A DNA stretch of 64,000 nucleotides from an uncultured Methylocystaceae bacterium (GCA_937870755.1 CALMZV010000165.1:31795-95794), one strand, 5' to 3'; shown: positions 33,996-43,666, counted from the stretch's first letter. Notes: generated from the sequence alone by a model not told the origin. Made by a program: numbers and translations.

Positions 33996-34324
33996 TCCGC
34001 ACCACCATGCGCGTCCGCCGCTATGCCGCGAGCGCCGCAGCCTTCGCCTACATCAATCTTGTCCTCGTTCCCGCCGCACACGCCTCCGGCTCCTCGATGC
34101 CGTGGGAAGCGCCGCTCCAGAAAATCCTCCAGTCGATCGAAGGCCCCGTCGCCAAGATCGTCGCGGTCATCATCATCATCGCGACGGGCCTGGCGCTCGC
34201 TTTCGGCGACACCTCGGGCGGCTTTCGCAAGCTGATCCAGATCGTGTTCGGCCTGTCGATCGCGTTTGCGGCCAGCTCGTTCTTCCTGTCGTTCTTCTCG
34301 TTCGGCGGCGGGGCGCTCGTCTGA
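33992..34324 (+). CDS. trbC: TrbC major pilin precursor (VirB2 family)
   Basis: A 110-residue prepilin with a long signal peptide ending near PAAHASG and two hydrophobic helices (IVAVIIIIATGLALAFG, IVFGLSIAFAASSFFLSFF). In RP4, TraF trims and cyclises this protein. Four-base overlap with trbB and one-base overlap with trbD. Confidence 0.92.
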   Translation: MIRTTMRVRRYAASAAAFAYINLVLVPAAHASGSSMPWEAPLQKILQSIEGPVAKIVAVIIIIATGLALAFGDTSGGFRKLIQIVFGLSIAFAASSFFLSFFSFGGGALV

Positions 34325-34602
34325 TGGCGGTCGCCTTCGAGCAACTGGATGTGCCGGGATTCACCGTCCCGGTTCACCGCGCACTGACCGAGCACATCCT
34401 GCTGGGCGGTGCGCCGCGTTCCATCGCGATCCTCAACGGGACGCTGGCCGGGGCCGTGGGCCTCGGCCTGCGCCTCTGGCTGGTCGGCCTCGCGATCTGG
34501 GCCATCGGCCATGTCGCCGCCGTCTGGGCGGCCAAGCGCGATCCGCAATTCGTCGAGGTCGGCCGGCGCCATCTGCGCGTCCCGGCCTTCCTCGCGGTCT
34601 GA
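34324..34602 (+). CDS. trbD: TrbD (VirB3 family)
   Basis: A 92-residue inner-membrane protein starting MAVAFEQLDVPGFTVPVHRA, with two adjacent hydrophobic helices (GTLAGAVGLGLRLWLVGLAI). VHRALTEHILLGGAPR is the conserved TrbD region. Its start codon shares one base with the trbC stop. Confidence 0.9.
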   Translation: MAVAFEQLDVPGFTVPVHRALTEHILLGGAPRSIAILNGTLAGAVGLGLRLWLVGLAIWAIGHVAAVWAAKRDPQFVEVGRRHLRVPAFLAV

Positions 34603-34616
34603 GGGAGGCGAACCCC

Positions 34617-37061
34617 ATGATGAACCTCAGAGAATATCGCCGCACCGCGGCCCGCCTTGCCGATTTCCTGCCCTGGGCCGCCCTGGTCGGCCCCGGCGTC
34701 ATCGTGAACAAGGACGGCTCGTTCCAGCGCACGGCGCGTTTCCGTGGCCCCGATCTCGATAGCGCCGTCGCCGCCGAGCTGGTCGCGGTCGCCGGCCGCA
34801 TCAACAACGCCTTCCGCCGTCTCGGCTCGGGCTGGAGCATCTTCGTCGAGGCGCAGCGCAGCGAAGCCGCGACCTATCCCGACAGCCCGTTCCCCGATGC
34901 TGCCTCCGGCCTGGTGGAGGAGGAGCGCAAGGCCGATTTCGAGGAAGCCGGCATCCATTTCGTGTCGGACTATTTCCTGACCATCCTCTATCTGCCGCCG
35001 GCCGAGGACGCCGCCCGCGCCGAGACCTGGCTTTACGAGGGCCGCGAGCAAACCGGCGTCGATCCCCATGAGGTGATGCGCGGCTTCATCGACCGCACCG
35101 ACCGCGTGCTGGCGCTGCTCGACGGCTTCATGCCCGAATGCGGCTGGCTCGATGACACCGAGACGCTGACCTATCTCCATTCGACCATCTCGACCAAGTG
35201 CCACCGCGTCCGCGTGCCGGAAACGCCGGTCTATCTCGATGCGCTGCTGGCAGACCAGCCGTTGACCGGCGGGCTCGAGCCGCGTCTTGGCAGCGAGCAT
35301 CTGCGCGTCCTCACCATCATCGGCTTTCCGACCGCGACGACGCCCGGACTGCTCGACGATCTCAACCGGCTCGCCTTTCCCTATCGCTGGTCGACCCGCG
35401 CGATCCTGCTCGACAAGACCGACGCGACCAAGCTGCTGACCAAGATCAGGCGGCAATGGTTCGCCAAGCGCAAGTCGATCGCCGCGATCCTCAAGGAAGT
35501 CCTGACCAACGAGGCGTCGGCGCTGGTCGACACCGATGCGTCGAACAAGGCGGCCGACGCCGACATGGCCTTGCAGGAGCTGGGCGCCGATGTCGCCGGC
35601 ATGGCCTATGTCACCGCGACGATCGTGGTGGGGGACGCCGATCCGCGTCTTGCCGACGAGAAGTTGCGCCTTGTCGAGAAGGTGATCCAGGGCCGCGACT
35701 TCACGGCCATGGTCGAAGGCGTCAACGCCGTCGACGCATGGCTCGGCAGTCTGCCCGGCCACGCCTACGCCAACGTCCGCCAGCCTCCCATCAGCACTTT
35801 GAATCTCGCCCACATGATTCCGCTGTCAGCGGTGTGGGCGGGGCCGGAACGGGACGAGCATTTCGGTAGCCCCCCCTTGCTTTACGGCAAGACCGAAGGC
35901 TCGACCCCGTTCCGGTTATCCCTTCATGTCGGCGATGTCGGCCACACGCTCGTCGTCGGCCCGACCGGCGCAGGCAAGTCCGTGCTGCTCGCGCTGATGG
36001 CCTTGCAGTTCCGGCGCTATGCCAACTCTCAGGTCTTCGCGTTCGATTTCGGCGGCAGCATCCGCGCTGCCGCGCTCGCCATGGGCGGCGACTGGCACGA
36101 TCTCGGCGGCGGGCTGACCGAGGGTGACGATTTCTCCGTCTCGCTTCAGCCGCTCGCGCGCATCGACGATACCTATGAGCGCGCCTGGGCCGCTGACTGG
36201 ATCGTGGCCATCCTGACGCGCGAAGCGATCCAGATCACGCCCGAGGTGAAGGAGCATATCTGGACCGCGCTGACCTCGCTCGCCTCCGCGCCGGTCGAGG
36301 AACGCACGATCACCGGCCTGTCTGTACTGCTCCAGTCCAACGATCTGAAACAGGCGCTCCGTCCGTTCTGCGTCGGCGGGGCCTATGGCCGGCTGCTCGA
36401 CGCCGAGGCCGAACATCTGGGCTCGGCCGCCGTGCAGGCGTTCGAGATCGAGGGCCTGGTCGGCACGGGTGCCGCGCCCGCCGTGCTTTCCTATCTCTTC
36501 CACCGCATCGGCGACCGGCTCGACGGGCGGCCGACCTTGCTCATCATCGACGAGGGCTGGCTGGCGCTCGACGATGAAGGGTTCGCGGGCCAGCTCAGGG
36601 AGTGGCTCAAAACCCTGCGCAAGAAGAACGCCTCCGTCATCTTCGCCACGCAGTCGCTCAGCGACATTGACAATTCGAGCATCGCGCCGGCCATCATCGA
36701 AAGCTGCCCGACGCGCCTGCTTCTCCCGAACGAGCGTGCGATCGAGCCGCAGATCACGGCGATCTACAGACGGTTCGGCCTCAACGACCGGCAGATCGAA
36801 ATCCTCGCGCGGGCCGTCCCCAAGCGCGACTATTACTGCCAGTCGCGGCGCGGCAACCGCCTGTTCGAGCTGGGCCTGTCCGAAGTCGGCCTCGCGCTCT
36901 GCGCCGCCTCCTCCAAGTCCGACCAGACCCTGATCGCCAACCTCGTCGCCGAGCATGGCCGCGAAGGCTTTCTCGCCGCGTGGCTGCGCGCCCGCGACGT
37001 CGGCTGGGCCGCCGATCTCATCCCGACCTTCTCGTTCCCCCAAGCAGCAAAGGAGTCCTGA
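34617..37061 (+). CDS. trbE: Conjugal transfer ATPase TrbE (VirB4 family)
   Basis: An 814-residue ATPase. The N-terminal CagE/TrbE domain precedes the RecA-like core: Walker A VVGPTGAGKSVLLALM near residues 446-461 and Walker B LLIIDEGWLALDD. GAGGGAGG upstream supports ATG 34617. Full family length, no interruption. Confidence 0.96.
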   Translation: MMNLREYRRTAARLADFLPWAALVGPGVIVNKDGSFQRTARFRGPDLDSAVAAELVAVAGRINNAFRRLGSGWSIFVEAQRSEAATYPDSPFPDAASGLVEEERKADFEEAGIHFVSDYFLTILYLPPAEDAARAETWLYEGREQTGVDPHEVMRGFIDRTDRVLALLDGFMPECGWLDDTETLTYLHSTISTKCHRVRVPETPVYLDALLADQPLTGGLEPRLGSEHLRVLTIIGFPTATTPGLLDDLNRLAFPYRWSTRAILLDKTDATKLLTKIRRQWFAKRKSIAAILKEVLTNEASALVDTDASNKAADADMALQELGADVAGMAYVTATIVVGDADPRLADEKLRLVEKVIQGRDFTAMVEGVNAVDAWLGSLPGHAYANVRQPPISTLNLAHMIPLSAVWAGPERDEHFGSPPLLYGKTEGSTPFRLSLHVGDVGHTLVVGPTGAGKSVLLALMALQFRRYANSQVFAFDFGGSIRAAALAMGGDWHDLGGGLTEGDDFSVSLQPLARIDDTYERAWAADWIVAILTREAIQITPEVKEHIWTALTSLASAPVEERTITGLSVLLQSNDLKQALRPFCVGGAYGRLLDAEAEHLGSAAVQAFEIEGLVGTGAAPAVLSYLFHRIGDRLDGRPTLLIIDEGWLALDDEGFAGQLREWLKTLRKKNASVIFATQSLSDIDNSSIAPAIIESCPTRLLLPNERAIEPQITAIYRRFGLNDRQIEILARAVPKRDYYCQSRRGNRLFELGLSEVGLALCAASSKSDQTLIANLVAEHGREGFLAAWLRARDVGWAADLIPTFSFPQAAKES

Positions 37062-37063
37062 CT

Positions 37064-37831
37064 ATGATTACCCTTCGTATCCGCTCGCGCGCCATGGCGC
37101 TCGCCGCGACCATGCTGGCGGCCGCACCGCTCGCGCTGTCGCCGATGATGGCGACGCCCGCCCACGCCATCATCGTCTTCGATCCGAGCAATTACGCCCA
37201 AAACGTCCTGACCGCCGCGCGCACGCTGGAGCAGATCACCAACCAGATCACCTCGCTCCAGAACGAAGCGCAGATGCTCATCAACCAGGCGAAGAACCTG
37301 GCGAGCCTGCCTTACTCGGCGCTCCAGACCTTGCAGCAGAACGTGCAGCGCACCCAGCAGCTTCTCCAGCAGGCGCAGGGCATCGCCTTCAACGTCCAGC
37401 AGATCGACCAGATGTTCACCCAGAAATACGGCAACGTCTCGATGTCGACGACCGACAAGCAGATGGTCGCCGACGCCCGCTCGCGCTGGCAGAACACCGT
37501 CGGCGGGCTTCAGGACGCGATGCGCGTGCAGGCCGGCGTCGTCTCCAACATCGACACCAACCGCACGCAGATGTCGGCGCTCGTCAGCCAGAGCCAGGGC
37601 GCGACCGGCGCGCTTCAGGCGACGCAGGCCGGCAATCAGATCCTCGCCCTGCAATCGCAGCAGCTTTCTGATCTCGTGGCGCTGCTCGCCTCCAACGGCC
37701 GCGCCAGCGCGCTCACCGAGGCCGAACGCACCGCCGCCGCCGAACAGGGCCGCGAACAGCGTCGCCGCTTCCTGACGCCGGGCTCGGGCTACCAGCCCGG
37801 CAACACCCAGATGTTCAACAGCGGCAAATAA
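37064..37831 (+). CDS. trbJ: TrbJ (VirB5 family), P-type T4SS protein
   Basis: A 255-residue secreted protein with a signal peptide ending at THE PAHA site (TPAHAIIVFDP). The body is a long amphipathic helix region rich in Gln and Asn (ITNQITSLQNEAQMLINQAK, NVQRTQQLLQQAQG), as in pilus-tip VirB5 proteins. AAAGGAG precedes ATG 37064. Confidence 0.92.
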   Translation: MITLRIRSRAMALAATMLAAAPLALSPMMATPAHAIIVFDPSNYAQNVLTAARTLEQITNQITSLQNEAQMLINQAKNLASLPYSALQTLQQNVQRTQQLLQQAQGIAFNVQQIDQMFTQKYGNVSMSTTDKQMVADARSRWQNTVGGLQDAMRVQAGVVSNIDTNRTQMSALVSQSQGATGALQATQAGNQILALQSQQLSDLVALLASNGRASALTEAERTAAAEQGREQRRRFLTPGSGYQPGNTQMFNSGK

Positions 37832-37851
37832 GGCCGGAAAGGAGGAAGCTC

Positions 37852-38148
37852 ATGGACGGCAAGATGCTGGCCCGGCTGGGCGCTATCGTGTTCGTCGCGG
37901 TCGCCGTCACGGCAACCGCGATCGAAATGACCCGCAAGCAGGACGCGCCGGCCTCGCCGTCGGCGCGTCAGCTTCAGCCCGAAGGCGATCCGCTGCGCGA
38001 GAGCCAGCGCCGGTGCCAGCAACTTGGTCAACAGGCCGCGAGCGATCCCGAATGCCTGCGCGTCTGGGCCGAGACCCGTGACCGCTTTCTCGGCCACGCG
38101 CCGGCACCGGTCGCACCGGCGGCGTCCGCCAGCACGGAAGGGCGGTGA
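37852..38148 (+). CDS. trbK-alt: TrbK-alt family protein, putative entry exclusion
   Basis: A 98-residue protein with one N-terminal membrane helix (AIVFVAVAVTATAIEM) and the two-cysteine core RRCQQLGQQAASDPECLRVWAETRDRF typical of the alternative TrbK family. GGAGG precedes the start. Classical TrbK prevents redundant mating; the same role is assumed here from position, not shown. Confidence 0.88.
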   Translation: MDGKMLARLGAIVFVAVAVTATAIEMTRKQDAPASPSARQLQPEGDPLRESQRRCQQLGQQAASDPECLRVWAETRDRFLGHAPAPVAPAASASTEGR

Positions 38149-38151
38149 GTC

Positions 38152-39513
38152 ATGGGCGGCGCAGGCGTCATCGACTCGTTTCTAGGCGTATTCACCAAAT
38201 ACATCGATTCCGGCTTCGGCCTTCTCTCCGGCGAAGTGGCGTTTATCGCGACCACGCTGATCGTGATCGACGTGACGCTGGCGGCCCTGTTCTGGAGTTG
38301 GGCCGGCGATGACGACATCATCGCGAGGTTGGTGAAGAAGACGCTGTTCGTCGGCGTCTTCGCCTATCTGATCGGCAACTGGAACAATCTCGCCAAGATC
38401 GTTTTCGACAGCTTCGCCGGCCTCGGTCTCAAAGCATCGGGCACGGGCTTTTCGACCGCCGACCTGATGCGTCCCGGCAAGGTCGCGCAGACCGGCCTCG
38501 ATGCCGCCCGGCCGCTCTTGGAGGCGATCTCGCCGCTGATGGGCTGGATCTCCGTGTTCGAGAACCTGATCCAGATCGTGTGCCTGCTGTTTGCCTGGGC
38601 GCTCGTGATCCTCGCCTTCTTCATCCTGGCGATCCAGCTCTTCGTCACCCTGATCGAGTTCAAGCTGTCGACGCTCGCCGGTTTCGTCCTCATCCCCTTC
38701 GGTCTCTTCGGCAAGACCGCCTTCATGGCCGAGCGCGTGCTTGGCAACGTCATTTCCAGCGGCATCAAGGTTCTGGTGCTCGCCGTCATCATCGGCATCG
38801 GCTCGACGCTCTTCGGCGAGTTCACCAAGGGCTTTGGCGGCACGACCCCGACCGTCGATGACGCGATGGCGATCGTCCTCGCCGCTCTCTCCTTGCTCGG
38901 TCTCGGCATCTTCGGCCCCGGCATCGCCAACGGTCTCGTCTCCGGCGGTCCCCAGCTCGGCGCGGGCGCGGCCGTCGGCACCGGCCTGGCTGTCGGCGGC
39001 GCAGCCCTCGCAGCAGGCGGTGCAGCGGGTCTCGCCCTCAAAGGCGGCTCGGCGGCGCTTTCCGGCGGCGCTGCCGTGGCGCGCGGCGGCGCCACCGCGG
39101 CAGGCGGTGCATCCGCCGCCTATTCGCTCCGCTCCCTGGGGCAGTCGGGCGCGGCAGGCGTTGCCTCCGGCATGGGCGGCGTTGCCGGCGCCGCAGGCTC
39201 CGCGGCCGTCTCGCCGCTGAAGCGCGCCGTGGCGCGTGCCTCCGAGAGCATGAAATCCAGCTTCTCCGATGGCGCCAAGACCGGATTCGGCGCGACCGGC
39301 GGCACCTCGACCATGGGAACGGTCGGCGGTGAAGCCGCCGAGGCTGCGTCCACGCCGTCAGCAGCGGCAGGCGGCGCACCGGAATGGGCCAAGCGCATCA
39401 AGCGCAGCCAGCACCTTTCACACGGCGTCAGCGCCGCCGCTCATGCCGTCAGGTCCGGCGACAGCCACGGCTCCGGCTCCTCGATCAACCTTTCTGAAAG
39501 CGACCGCTCATGA
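38152..39513 (+). CDS. trbL: TrbL (VirB6 family) membrane channel protein
   Basis: A 453-residue polytopic protein with six or so transmembrane helices in the first 270 residues (FIATTLIVIDVTLAALFWSW, LLFAWALVILAFFILAIQL). The last 180 residues are low-complexity Gly/Ala/Ser, the usual disordered C-terminus of TrbL. Four-base overlap with trbF. Confidence 0.94.
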   Translation: MGGAGVIDSFLGVFTKYIDSGFGLLSGEVAFIATTLIVIDVTLAALFWSWAGDDDIIARLVKKTLFVGVFAYLIGNWNNLAKIVFDSFAGLGLKASGTGFSTADLMRPGKVAQTGLDAARPLLEAISPLMGWISVFENLIQIVCLLFAWALVILAFFILAIQLFVTLIEFKLSTLAGFVLIPFGLFGKTAFMAERVLGNVISSGIKVLVLAVIIGIGSTLFGEFTKGFGGTTPTVDDAMAIVLAALSLLGLGIFGPGIANGLVSGGPQLGAGAAVGTGLAVGGAALAAGGAAGLALKGGSAALSGGAAVARGGATAAGGASAAYSLRSLGQSGAAGVASGMGGVAGAAGSAAVSPLKRAVARASESMKSSFSDGAKTGFGATGGTSTMGTVGGEAAEAASTPSAAAGGAPEWAKRIKRSQHLSHGVSAAAHAVRSGDSHGSGSSINLSESDRS

Positions 39514-40199
39514 ACATTTTCAAACGACCCGCCGTGCATTACGGCAAGACGCCCGAACCCGAGACGCCTTACCAGAAGGCCGCGCAGGTCTGGGACGACC
39601 GTATCGGCTCGGCCCGCGTGCAGGCCAAGAACTGGCGCTACATGGCCTTCGGCTCGCTGATCCTCTCGGCAGGCTTCGCCGGCGCGCTGGTCATCCAGTC
39701 GGCGCGCGGGACCGTCGTGCCGTGGGTGGTCCAGGTCGATAAACTCGGCCAGGCGCAGAGCATCGCGCCGGCCACCGCCGACTATCGCCCGACCGATCCG
39801 CAGATCGCATGGCATCTCGCCCGTTTCATCGAGCAGGTCCGCTCGATCCCCGCCGATCCGATCATCGTGCGCCAGAACTGGCTTCGCGCCTATGAGTGGA
39901 CGACCGATCGCGGCGCGGGCGCGCTCAACGACTATGCCCGGACCAACGACCCCTTCACCAAGGTCGGCAAGCAGCAGATCGCCGTCGACGTCTCCAGCGT
40001 CATCCGAGCTTCGCCGGATTCGTTCCGCGTCGCCTGGACGGAGCGGCAGTTCGAGAACGGCGTGCTCGCCTCGACCCAGCGTTGGACCGCGATCTTGACG
40101 ATCGCGCTTCAGCCGCCGCGCGACGCCGAGCGCCTGAAAGCCAATCCGCTTGGAATTTACGTCAACGCCATCAACTGGTCGCGGGAGATGGGCCAATGA
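39510..40199 (+). CDS. trbF: TrbF (VirB8 family)
   Basis: A 229-residue inner-membrane protein with one N-terminal helix (MAFGSLILSAGFAGALVIQS) and a periplasmic NTF2-like VirB8 domain (VPWVVQVDKLGQAQSI, FIEQVRSIPADPIIVRQNW). It nucleates the mating channel. Overlaps both neighbours by four bases. Confidence 0.94.
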   Translation: MNIFKRPAVHYGKTPEPETPYQKAAQVWDDRIGSARVQAKNWRYMAFGSLILSAGFAGALVIQSARGTVVPWVVQVDKLGQAQSIAPATADYRPTDPQIAWHLARFIEQVRSIPADPIIVRQNWLRAYEWTTDRGAGALNDYARTNDPFTKVGKQQIAVDVSSVIRASPDSFRVAWTERQFENGVLASTQRWTAILTIALQPPRDAERLKANPLGIYVNAINWSREMGQ

Positions 40200-41179
40200 A
40201 CCCGGCAATCCGTATCGTCGCCATTCCGGTTTTCCGTAAATCCGTAGGCATGGCGTTGATGCTCTCCGCGACGGCGCTGACGGGCTGCGCCAGCATGACC
40301 AAGCCCCCGGCGATCAGCTACGACGCCACCGTACCGCCTTTGCCGGCCATTCCCGCCGCCGTCATCGACGATCGGCCGAAGCCGGTGCTGATCCCGCCGG
40401 CCTGGACGGTCGCACGCGGCGGTGAAACCGCCGGCACGCCCACGGGCCGCGTCGAGAACGCCAATGCGGCCGCCCGCGTGCAGCCGCGCCGCGAGGGCTA
40501 TTACAACGCCATCCAGATCTACCCGTGGTCGGAAGGCGCGCTCTATCAGGTCTATGCCGTTCCCGGCCAGATCACCGACATCGCGCTGGAGCCCGGCGAA
40601 AGCCTGACCGGCGCGGGACCGATCGCGGCCGGCGACACGGCGCGCTGGATCATCGGCGATACCGAGAGCGGGTCCGGCGTGACGCGCCGCGTCCATATCC
40701 TCGTCAAGCCGAGCCGGCCCGACATCACCACCAACCTGATCGTGACGACCGACAGGCGGACCTACATGATCGAGCTGCGCTCCGGCGAGAAGCCCTACAT
40801 GCCGTCGGTCGCCTGGGCCTATCCGCAGCCGCCGGCGAGCCAGCGCCAGAGCGTTCCGGCTACGCCGGTCATTCCGGCCGTGGCCGCTCGAAACTATCGC
40901 TACGCCCAGACCGACACCGGCAATCCGCCGTGGAAGCCGATCGCCGTCTATGACGATGGCCGGCATGTCTATGTCGAGTTCCCGGCCGGCATCGTCCAGG
41001 GCGAAATGCCGCCGCTCTTCGTCATCGGCCCGCAAGGCGAAGCCCAGATCGCCAACAGCCGCATCTATCAACACATCCTGATCGTCGATCGCCTGTTCGG
41101 CGCGGCCGAGCTGCGCCTTGGCGCGGGCGACAAGCAGCAGACCGTCAGGATCACCCGCACCGACGGGAGGCCGTCCTAA
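40196..41179 (+). CDS. trbG: TrbG (VirB9 family) outer-membrane complex lipoprotein
   Basis: A 327-residue protein; SATALTGCASMT is a lipoprotein signal near residues 25-36, and the VirB9 domain follows (YYNAIQIYPWSEGALYQVYA, TNLIVTTDRRTYMIELRS). It carries the usual proline-rich linker. Start ATG 40196 overlaps trbF by four bases. Confidence 0.94.
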   Translation: MNPAIRIVAIPVFRKSVGMALMLSATALTGCASMTKPPAISYDATVPPLPAIPAAVIDDRPKPVLIPPAWTVARGGETAGTPTGRVENANAAARVQPRREGYYNAIQIYPWSEGALYQVYAVPGQITDIALEPGESLTGAGPIAAGDTARWIIGDTESGSGVTRRVHILVKPSRPDITTNLIVTTDRRTYMIELRSGEKPYMPSVAWAYPQPPASQRQSVPATPVIPAVAARNYRYAQTDTGNPPWKPIAVYDDGRHVYVEFPAGIVQGEMPPLFVIGPQGEAQIANSRIYQHILIVDRLFGAAELRLGAGDKQQTVRITRTDGRPS

Positions 41180-42345
41180 TGTCCGAGACCACCAGCACCG
41201 AAACCAGCACCCCCGTCGCGCCGATGCGGCTTCGTGCCGAGCCGCCGCGCGTCACACGCCTCTCGCGCAAGATGCTCGCGAGCGTGGCCGCCGTCGCCCT
41301 GGTCGGCATCGGCGGATCGCTGATCTATGCGCTCCAGACGCGCGGGCCGGACGATGGCGGGGCCGAGCTTTATTCCACCAACGGCCGCCAGACCGCCGAT
41401 GGCCTGGCCGGCTTGCCAAAGGACTATACCGGCCCGGTTCTCGGCCCGGCGCTGCCCGGCGATCTCGGCGGCCCAATCTTGAGCGCGCAGAACAACGGTC
41501 AGCCGGTCGCAGCACCTGTCACCCCGACGCCCGGCATCAGCGAGGCCGAGCAGCGCCGCCGCGCCGAGGAAGAAGCCGCGCGCCTCAGCACCATCTTCTT
41601 CCAGTCGCGGCAGGGATCGACCGCCCCCAGCACGGCGGGCGCGATGCCCGGTCTTGCCGGGCTCGATCTCTCCGGCGCCGGCGCGGGTGGACAGGCCGCG
41701 ACGGGACAGGACAAGCAGCTCGCCTTCCTCAACGCGGCGGCCGACCGGCGCACGGTTACGCCGGATCGCGTGACGCCGCCGGCGTCGCCTTTCGTGCTTC
41801 AGGCCGGCGCGGTGATCTCGGCCGCGCTCATCACCGGCATCCGCTCCGATCTTCCCGGCCAGATCATCGCCCAGGTCACGGAGCCGATCTATGACAGCCC
41901 CACCGGACGCATTCTGCTCGTGCCACAGGGCACGCGGATCATCGGCCAGTATGACAACAACGTCCAATATGGTCAGCGCCGCGTGCTGCTTGTCTGGAAC
42001 CGGCTCGTCATGCCGAACGGCCGCTCAATCGTGCTCGAACGCCAGCCTGGCACCGACACGCAGGGCTATGCCGGGCTTGAGGATGGCGTCGACTATCACT
42101 GGTGGGATCTCGCCAAGGCCGCCGGGCTCTCGACGCTGCTTTCGGTCGGGGCCGAGCTGGCCGTGGACGATCAGGACCGGCTGCTCCGCGCCATCCGCAA
42201 CGGCGGCCAGGACACGATCAACGACGCCGGCCAGCAGATCGTTCGCCGTCAGCTCAACGTCGCGCCGACGCTGACCATCCGGCCGGGTTTCCCGGTGCGG
42301 ATCGTCGTGACGCGCGATCTCGTCCTCGAACCCTTCAGGAACTGA
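41179..42345 (+). CDS. trbI: TrbI (VirB10 family)
   Basis: A 388-residue protein: N-terminal cytoplasmic stretch, one membrane helix (MLASVAAVALVGIGGSLIYAL), a long Pro/Ala/Gln linker, and the VirB10 beta-barrel domain from about residue 205 (VLQAGAVISAALITGIRSDL, ILLVPQGTRIIGQYDNNVQ). It spans both membranes and gates the channel. Starts on the last base of the trbG stop codon. Confidence 0.95.
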   Translation: MSETTSTETSTPVAPMRLRAEPPRVTRLSRKMLASVAAVALVGIGGSLIYALQTRGPDDGGAELYSTNGRQTADGLAGLPKDYTGPVLGPALPGDLGGPILSAQNNGQPVAAPVTPTPGISEAEQRRRAEEEAARLSTIFFQSRQGSTAPSTAGAMPGLAGLDLSGAGAGGQAATGQDKQLAFLNAAADRRTVTPDRVTPPASPFVLQAGAVISAALITGIRSDLPGQIIAQVTEPIYDSPTGRILLVPQGTRIIGQYDNNVQYGQRRVLLVWNRLVMPNGRSIVLERQPGTDTQGYAGLEDGVDYHWWDLAKAAGLSTLLSVGAELAVDDQDRLLRAIRNGGQDTINDAGQQIVRRQLNVAPTLTIRPGFPVRIVVTRDLVLEPFRN

Positions 42346-42347
42346 CC

Positions 42348-42572
42348 ATGACCAAGTTGAAACTCGGTCCCATCGCGGACGACAAGCCCGTGAAAGTTGC
42401 GATAGAGCTGCCGGCGTCACTCCACCGCGACCTAAGCGAATATGGTCGTCTTCTGGCCGGAGACGCCGCCCCGATCGAACCGTCAAAGCTCATCGTGCCC
42501 ATGCTGGAGCGGTTCATTGCGACGGATCGCGGGTTCGCGAAGGCGCGGCGCCCCATGCAGAAGCCGGAATGA
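42348..42572 (+). CDS. DUF2274 domain protein
   Basis: A 74-residue protein (LKLGPIADDKPVKVAIELP, LHRDLSEYGRLLAG, PSKLIVPMLERFIATDRGF) of the DUF2274 family, which regularly ends trb operons of this type. It has the look of a small ribbon-helix-helix protein, so a regulatory role is possible. Two bases after trbI. Confidence 0.88.
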   Translation: MTKLKLGPIADDKPVKVAIELPASLHRDLSEYGRLLAGDAAPIEPSKLIVPMLERFIATDRGFAKARRPMQKPE

Positions 42573-42632
42573 AGCCGGCAAGACAGGCCGCGCCGCTCGG
42601 CCTGAAGAGGAAACCCCAACCACGGCTGACGC

Positions 42633-43199
42633 TCAACCTGGAGGTTGCTCGTGGTCGGGCGCGGCGGACGCCGGATAGATAACTCTTCCCTGCGTGTCCT
42701 TCTGCACGCCCGGTGTCGGCGTGGCGTGCTCGCTATGCCCCGGCGCCATCAGATGGTCGACGGCATGGCCAGCCAGCAGCAGATGGTCGGTGATGATGCG
42801 GCGATGACATCGCCACCAGACCGCCTCGGAGCACATCAGGGCCAGGCGGTGATCGCGGCCGAGGCTTGCCAGATCATGAAACGCGCCGGCGAACGCCTCG
42901 CCGAGCGCATAGTCAGCGTAGTTGTGGAAGCTCTGCACCCGCCATAGCGCATTGAGGCTTTCGTCCACACCCGTCTGCTTTGGCCGCCTGCCGCCCAGGG
43001 CCGGCATGTGCCGATAACCGATCTGCACGCGAGCCAGATCTTCCGGCAGACGGTCAATATTGTAGGCGGGATTGCTGCGCGACCGGGGAAAGGCGCGCAC
43101 GTCGATCACCATCTCGATCCGGGCGGCACGCAACATGACGATAAATTCGTCGAGGCTTCGATTGGAATGGCCGATGGTGACGAACTGCGCGGCCATCAA
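42633..43199 (-). CDS. DUF488 family protein
   Basis: A 188-residue protein: FVTIGHSNRSLDEFIVMLRA, VIDVRAFPRSRSNPAYN, IGYRHMPALGGRR and LALMCSEAVWWRCHRRIIT match DUF488, with the conserved cysteine in MCSE. Biochemical role unknown. It converges on the trb operon and starts in four-base overlap with the DUF2945 gene. Confidence 0.9.
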   Translation of the reverse strand: MMAAQFVTIGHSNRSLDEFIVMLRAARIEMVIDVRAFPRSRSNPAYNIDRLPEDLARVQIGYRHMPALGGRRPKQTGVDESLNALWRVQSFHNYADYALGEAFAGAFHDLASLGRDHRLALMCSEAVWWRCHRRIITDHLLLAGHAVDHLMAPGHSEHATPTPGVQKDTQGRVIYPASAAPDHEQPPG

Positions 43200-43405
43200 T
43201 CGATCTTCGTCAGCGCTGCTTCCTTGTGAGCGGCGATATGGTCGGTCTTGTCGCTCTTGATCTCGTACTGCGGATCGTCCTTCGACGCCCGGTGCCGATG
43301 GCCCTTGTAGTCGAAATCCGCATGATGAACCCGGATGATCCGGCCGGTCACATGACCGGCTTCGGAATTCCAGCTCACGTGATCGCCAATCGAGTATTTG
43401 GCCAT
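43196..43405 (-). CDS. DUF2945 (hypervirulence-associated TUDOR-like) protein
   Basis: A 69-residue protein: YSIGDHVSWNSEAGHVTGRI, HRASKDDPQYEIKSDKTDHIAAHK matches DUF2945, a small SH3/Tudor-like fold. Often found near DUF488 genes in stress-related cassettes. Function unknown. Confidence 0.85.
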   Translation of the reverse strand: MAKYSIGDHVSWNSEAGHVTGRIIRVHHADFDYKGHRHRASKDDPQYEIKSDKTDHIAAHKEAALTKID

Positions 43406-43436
43406 GACCGCCGCCTCTCCCTTCGCGGCTGGCGAA

Positions 43437-43666
43437 TCAGTCGCGCCAGTAGTTGTTAGCAGCGGCCACCGTCTGAAAATGGATGGCGATGACCTGTGAA
43501 GATGCGATCAGTTGCGCCGTATCCTGCTCATAAGCTGCGCGCAGCTTATCCCGCACTTCCGCCGAGGGCTGTGTCAGCTTCACGCCTACACGAGCCAGCT
43601 TCGTGGCCAGTTCAAACCTTCCTGCGGCGTTGCCGTCTTGAGAGACGAGAGCCAAGTTTCAGCCAT
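43437..43666 (-). pseudogene. Small phasin-like gene with an apparent one-base deletion
   Basis: A strong ribosome-binding site (GGAAGGAAAGAGAA) leads to ATG 43666 and MAETWLSS, but that frame stops after about 26 codons. The coherent remainder, DGNAAGRFELATKLARVGVK through to VAAANNYWRD, is in another frame, reachable otherwise only from a TTG at 43655 without a good leader. Restoring one base near 43640 (in TCTCTCAAG) would give a continuous protein of about 76 residues, which has the helical look of phasins. A base-call error is also possible. Confidence 0.55.
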
